DNA of 64,000 bases from Lachnospiraceae bacterium (lineage in GTDB: Bacteria > Bacillota > Clostridia > Lachnospirales > Lachnospiraceae): positions 1 to 64,000 of the forward strand of contig JAFZPG010000099.1 of assembly GCA_017550425.1 (NCBI GenBank). The letters are read 5' to 3'. Below the pieces are notes generated by a model that worked only from the letters and a program-made list of their open reading frames with translations, was not told the DNA's origin and did no database searches. Made by a program: the position numbers and the translations under genes. The stretch's first letter is position 1; each line of letters starts with the position of its first letter. Below, piece by piece: positions 60,721 to 64,000 of this stretch.

Positions 60721-63321
60721 ATGGGATTGATTAAGAAGATTTTCGGAACCCACAGCCAGCGCGAGATCAAAGCGCTGCGCCCTACTTTAAATAAGATTCT
60801 GGGTTACCGGGAAGAGATGATGGCAAAAAGCGACGAGGAACTGCGCGCAAAAACGCAGGAGTTCAAAGATCGCCTCGCTAAGGGCGAGACCCTCGACGAC
60901 CTCCTCCCCGAAGCATTTGCCGTTGCAAGAGAAGCGACACGCCGTGTCCTGAACCAGGAGCACTACGAGGTACAGATCCTGGGTGGTATCATTATCCACC
61001 AGGGACGTATTGCCGAGATGAAGACCGGTGAAGGTAAGACACAGACCTGTATCCTGCCTGCGTACCTGAATGCGCTGGAGGGAAAGGGCGTACACGTTGT
61101 CACGGTCAATGACTACCTGGCGAATCGTGATGCCCACTGGATGGGACGTGTGCATGAGTCTTTGGGACTCACCGTCGGCTGCGTTTTGAACAGCATGTCG
61201 AGCGAGGAACGCCGTAAAGCTTACGCTTGCGATATCACATATGTTACGAACAACGAGCTCGGTTTCGACTACCTTCGTGATAACATGTGCACCTATAAGG
61301 AGGAACTTGTTCTCCGCGGCCTGCACTATGCGATCATCGATGAGGTCGACTCTATTTTGATCGATGAAGCGCGTACGCCGCTCATCATTTCCGGTCAGAG
61401 CGGAAAGAGCAACAAACTGTACGAAGTAGCGAACTACATCGCGACCCGTCTGGAGAAGGGTACCGTGACCGAAGTCAACAAAATGGATATGTTGGCCGGC
61501 ATTCGCCCCGAAGAGACTGGAGATTTCGTCGTAGATGAGAAGGAAAAAGCGATCAACCTGACAGAGCGCGGTACGCGTAAGGTCGAGGAATTCTTCAAGA
61601 TCGATAACCTGGCGGATCCCGAAAACCTCGAGATCCAGCACCATATCAATCAGGCGCTGCGCGCGAACTACCTGATGTTTAAGGATCAGGATTACGTTGT
61701 CAGCGATGACCAGATCCTGATCGTCGACAGTTTCACCGGCCGTATCATGCCGGGCCGCCGTTACAACGACGGTCTGCACCAGGCCATCGAAGCCAAAGAG
61801 CACGTTAAGGTAAAGCGTGAGTCCGCGACCCTCGCGACCATCACGTTCCAGAACTTCTTCAATAAGTTTGACAAAAAGGCCGGCATGACCGGTACCGCCG
61901 TTACGGAGGAAAAAGAATTCCGCGGCATCTACTCGATGGACGTTGTGGAGGTCCCGACCAACAAACCGGTCGCTCGTATCGACCATCAGGACAGTGTGTA
62001 TAAGACGAAGGCCGGTAAGCTCCGCGCCGTAGTTGCAGAGGTCATGCGTGCCCACGAGAAGGGACAGCCCGTCCTGGTCGGCACCATCACCATTGAGGCA
62101 TCCGAAGAACTCAGTGCGTTGCTGAAGAAGCAGGGCATCAAGCATAACGTGCTCAATGCGAAGTACCATGAGCAGGAAGCACAGATCATCGCCGACGCAG
62201 GCCAGCACGGCGCGGTAACCATCGCGACGAACATGGCCGGTCGTGGTACCGATATCAAACTCGACGACGAATCCCGCGCTGCCGGAGGTCTGTACGTCAT
62301 CGGCACCGAGCGTCACGAGTCCCGTCGTATCGATAACCAGTTGCGTGGTCGTTCCGGTCGTCAGGGAGACCCGGGTGAGTCCCGTTTCTTCCTGTCTTTG
62401 GAAGATGATCTGCTCCGCCTCTTCGGCGCCGAGCGTGTCATGGGCATGTTCAACAAGATGATCGGTGAGGATGACGAGATCGTTCACGGCATGCTCACAC
62501 GTGCCATCGAACGTGCGCAGAAGCGCATCGAGAGCAACAACTACGGTATCCGTAAAAACCTCCTCGAATACGATGAGGTAATGAATGAACAGCGTGAGAT
62601 CATCTACTCGGAGCGTATGCGCGTCCTGAACGGCGAGAGCATGCGCGAGGTCGTTCTGAACATGGTCAATGATATCATTGAGCGTGCCGTTGACGAGCAC
62701 ATTTCCGATGATGTCAACTATAAAGAGTGGGATCTGGAAGAATTGTCCCGTACCATCAACAGCGTCATTCCGGTCGGTATGATCGCTTTGAAGGACGATG
62801 CGAAAGATGTCGATAAGAAGCAGCTTGTCCATATGCTGAAGGAGATCGCCGTTAAGCATTACGAGGCGAAAGAAGCGAAGCTTTTCTCCGAGGTTGCGGT
62901 CGGCACCGATCCCGTCGAGCAGTTCCGTGAGTTCGAGCGAGTTTGCCTGTTGAAGGCGATCGATGTGAACTGGATGGGCCATATTGATGATATGGAGCAG
63001 CTGAAGCAGGGTATCGGACTTCAGGCATATGGCCAAAAGAATCCTGTTGTCGAATATAAGATGGCTGCTTACGACATGTTCGAGGCGATGACCAAATCCA
63101 TCCAACAGGATACCGTCCGCCGGATCTATTATGCCCGTGTTCAGCAGAACGTTGAGCGTGAGCAGGTTGCTAAGGTGACCGGTACCAATAAGGACGACAC
63201 CGTTGCAAACGCACCGAAGCGTCGTGCCGAGAAAAAGATCTACCCGAACGATCCCTGTCCTTGCGGTTCCGGTAAAAAGTACAAGAACTGCCATGGTCTG
63301 CAGGGCGGATTTAAGGGTTGA
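60721..63321 (+). CDS. secA: Preprotein translocase ATPase SecA
   Basis: An 866-residue motor that pushes unfolded preproteins through SecYEG. It has Walker A MKTGEGKT (about 99-106), the [19 protein letters not shown] motif, the preprotein-crosslinking domain, [20 protein letters not shown], and a C-terminal zinc-binding tail [13 protein letters not shown]. Codon choice is strongly biased, consistent with high expression. GGGAG precedes ATG 60721. prfB follows 31 bp later. Confidence 0.97.
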   Translation: MGLIKKIFGTHSQREIKALRPTLNKILGYREEMMAKSDEELRAKTQEFKDRLAKGETLDDLLPEAFAVAREATRRVLNQEHYEVQILGGIIIHQGRIAEMKTGEGKTQTCILPAYLNALEGKGVHVVTVNDYLANRDAHWMGRVHESLGLTVGCVLNSMSSEERRKAYACDITYVTNNELGFDYLRDNMCTYKEELVLRGLHYAIIDEVDSILIDEARTPLIISGQSGKSNKLYEVANYIATRLEKGTVTEVNKMDMLAGIRPEETGDFVVDEKEKAINLTERGTRKVEEFFKIDNLADPENLEIQHHINQALRANYLMFKDQDYVVSDDQILIVDSFTGRIMPGRRYNDGLHQAIEAKEHVKVKRESATLATITFQNFFNKFDKKAGMTGTAVTEEKEFRGIYSMDVVEVPTNKPVARIDHQDSVYKTKAGKLRAVVAEVMRAHEKGQPVLVGTITIEASEELSALLKKQGIKHNVLNAKYHEQEAQIIADAGQHGAVTIATNMAGRGTDIKLDDESRAAGGLYVIGTERHESRRIDNQLRGRSGRQGDPGESRFFLSLEDDLLRLFGAERVMGMFNKMIGEDDEIVHGMLTRAIERAQKRIESNNYGIRKNLLEYDEVMNEQREIIYSERMRVLNGESMREVVLNMVNDIIERAVDEHISDDVNYKEWDLEELSRTINSVIPVGMIALKDDAKDVDKKQLVHMLKEIAVKHYEAKEAKLFSEVAVGTDPVEQFREFERVCLLKAIDVNWMGHIDDMEQLKQGIGLQAYGQKNPVVEYKMAAYDMFEAMTKSIQQDTVRRIYYARVQQNVEREQVAKVTGTNKDDTVANAPKRRAEKKIYPNDPCPCGSGKKYKNCHGLQGGFKG

Positions 63322-63352
63322 TTAGATAAAAAATTTACAAAAAAGGCAGGTG

Positions 63353-64000
63353 ATGGTTGTGGTTGAATTGGATCAGTTTAAGTATACACTTCAGGCACAG
63401 GAGAAACCATTGTACGAATTGAGGGATTCACTTTGACCTGGCTGCAAAAGACCGCCAGATAGCTGAATTGTCCCTTTACATGGAGGACCCGAAATTCTGG
63501 GATGACGCTAAACGCTCCCAGGAGATCACAAAGAAAATGCGCCAGCTCGAGGCGACGGTGAAGCAGTACCGGGATCTGGAGACGACTTATGAGGACATCC
63601 AGACCATGATCGAGATGGCAGATGAAGAAAACGACGCATCGCTGATCCCGGAGATCTCGGAAATGTTGGATTCATTTTGCGAGGAACTGGAAGAACTTCG
63701 TATGCAGACACTTCTGAACGAGGAGTATGACTCCTGCAACGCCATCCTCCGGCTCAATGCCGGCGCGGGCGGCACGGAGAGCTGTGACTGGGCGGGCATG
63801 TTATACCGTATGTATAATAAGTTCGCGGATCGTCATAAATTTACCGTGGAAGTTCTGGATATGCTCGAGGGCGATGAGGCCGGCATCAAGTCGGTCACTT
63901 TCCAGATCAACGGTGAGAACGCATACGGATTGTTGAAATCCGAGCACGGCGTACACCGCCTGGTGCGCATTTCCCCGTTCAACGCGGCCGGAAAGCGCCA
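63353..64000 (+). CDS. prfB: Peptide chain release factor 2, programmed +1 frameshift (partial)
   Basis: A 27-codon lead frame begins at ATG 63353 and ends at an in-frame TGA (63434-63436) within CTTTGAC, after a Shine-Dalgarno-like GAGGG (63421-63425). Shifting +1 there continues as DLAAKDRQIAELSLYMED and then the RF2 core, including AGAGGTESCDWAGMLYRMY and HRLVRISPFNAAGKR. This is the autoregulatory site by which low RF2 lets the ribosome slip past UGA. The gene leaves the window before the GGQ-distal part ends, so no stop is visible. Confidence 0.94.

Noticed and set aside
60226..60753. A 175-codon minus-strand frame between hpf and secA
   Set aside because: It is Phe/Lys/Arg-rich, spans promoter and box motifs and the start of secA, and has no recognisable domain.
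60787..63294. An 835-codon open frame on the minus strand opposite secA
   Set aside because: SecA is unambiguous on the plus strand. The antisense frame arises from codon bias and has no ribosome site or family match.

Overview
The window looks like a low-redundancy chromosomal segment of an anaerobic Clostridia-type Firmicute (Lachnospiraceae or Eubacteriales-like, moderately GC-rich). The signs are consensus TTGACA/TATAAT promoters, strong Shine-Dalgarno sequences, an orphan MsmX-type sugar-import ATPase, a four-subunit 2-oxoacid:ferredoxin oxidoreductase, a long-form HPF/RaiA beside secA-prfB, zinc-ribbon membrane proteins, and glycan enzymes (GH9, GH31). No phage, plasmid, CRISPR or resistance island is visible. 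The only mobile-type gene is a REP-associated tyrosine transposase.

Layout. 1-1.2 kb: 3' end of a 23S rRNA gene and eight tRNAs, closed by a terminator. 1.3-9.9 kb: a co-oriented block with a Big_2/amidase, an S1 protein, and a tRNA-maturation cluster (tsaE-tsaB-rimI-rnz-tsaD), then ispD and a greA-family gene. 9.9-11.6 kb: a RAYT transposase gene between REP-like palindromes, then five more tRNAs. 11.6-20.8 kb: MYG1-like hydrolase (minus), a large membrane protein, rlmL-like, rdgB, yfcE and aminotransferase genes, a gene-free, strongly palindromic 0.8-kb tract, and a MATE transporter. 20.8-31.7 kb: cytosolic-looking GH9 enzyme (minus), two zinc-ribbon membrane proteins, the porGDAB operon, a TM2 protein, tRNA-Gln(CTG), cvfB and an XRE regulator. 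32-37 kb: MsmX-like ATPase, CdaR/PucR-like regulator, S41 protease and another zinc-ribbon protein. 37-47 kb: uvrB-uvrA, lipoprotein alkaline phosphatase, GH31 alpha-xylosidase, DUF5131. 47-56.4 kb: LRR protein (minus) and a cell-wall/redox group (SH3-amidase lipoprotein, ABC ATPase, trxB, two NlpC/P60 endopeptidases). 56.5-64 kb: a TetM/EF-G-like GTPase fused to a YacP/Rae1-type NYN ribonuclease domain, hpf (minus), secA, and prfB with its programmed +1 frameshift, running off the end.

Themes. RNA metabolism and ribosome upkeep recur: t6A synthesis, RNase Z, rRNA methylation, HPF, RF2, and the GTPase-ribonuclease fusion. Cell-wall remodelling is the second theme; the two NlpC/P60 genes share a promoter with WalR-box-like direct repeats and a terminator-like hairpin in the leader. 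The least explained signals are (i) an approximately 87-nt element found three times directly after tRNA genes, with compensating stem changes and an invariant GTCA apical loop, (ii) the palindromic tract at 18.37-19.16 kb, (iii) the GTPase-NYN fusion, and (iv) a cluster of DnaA-box-like 9-mers upstream of secA.
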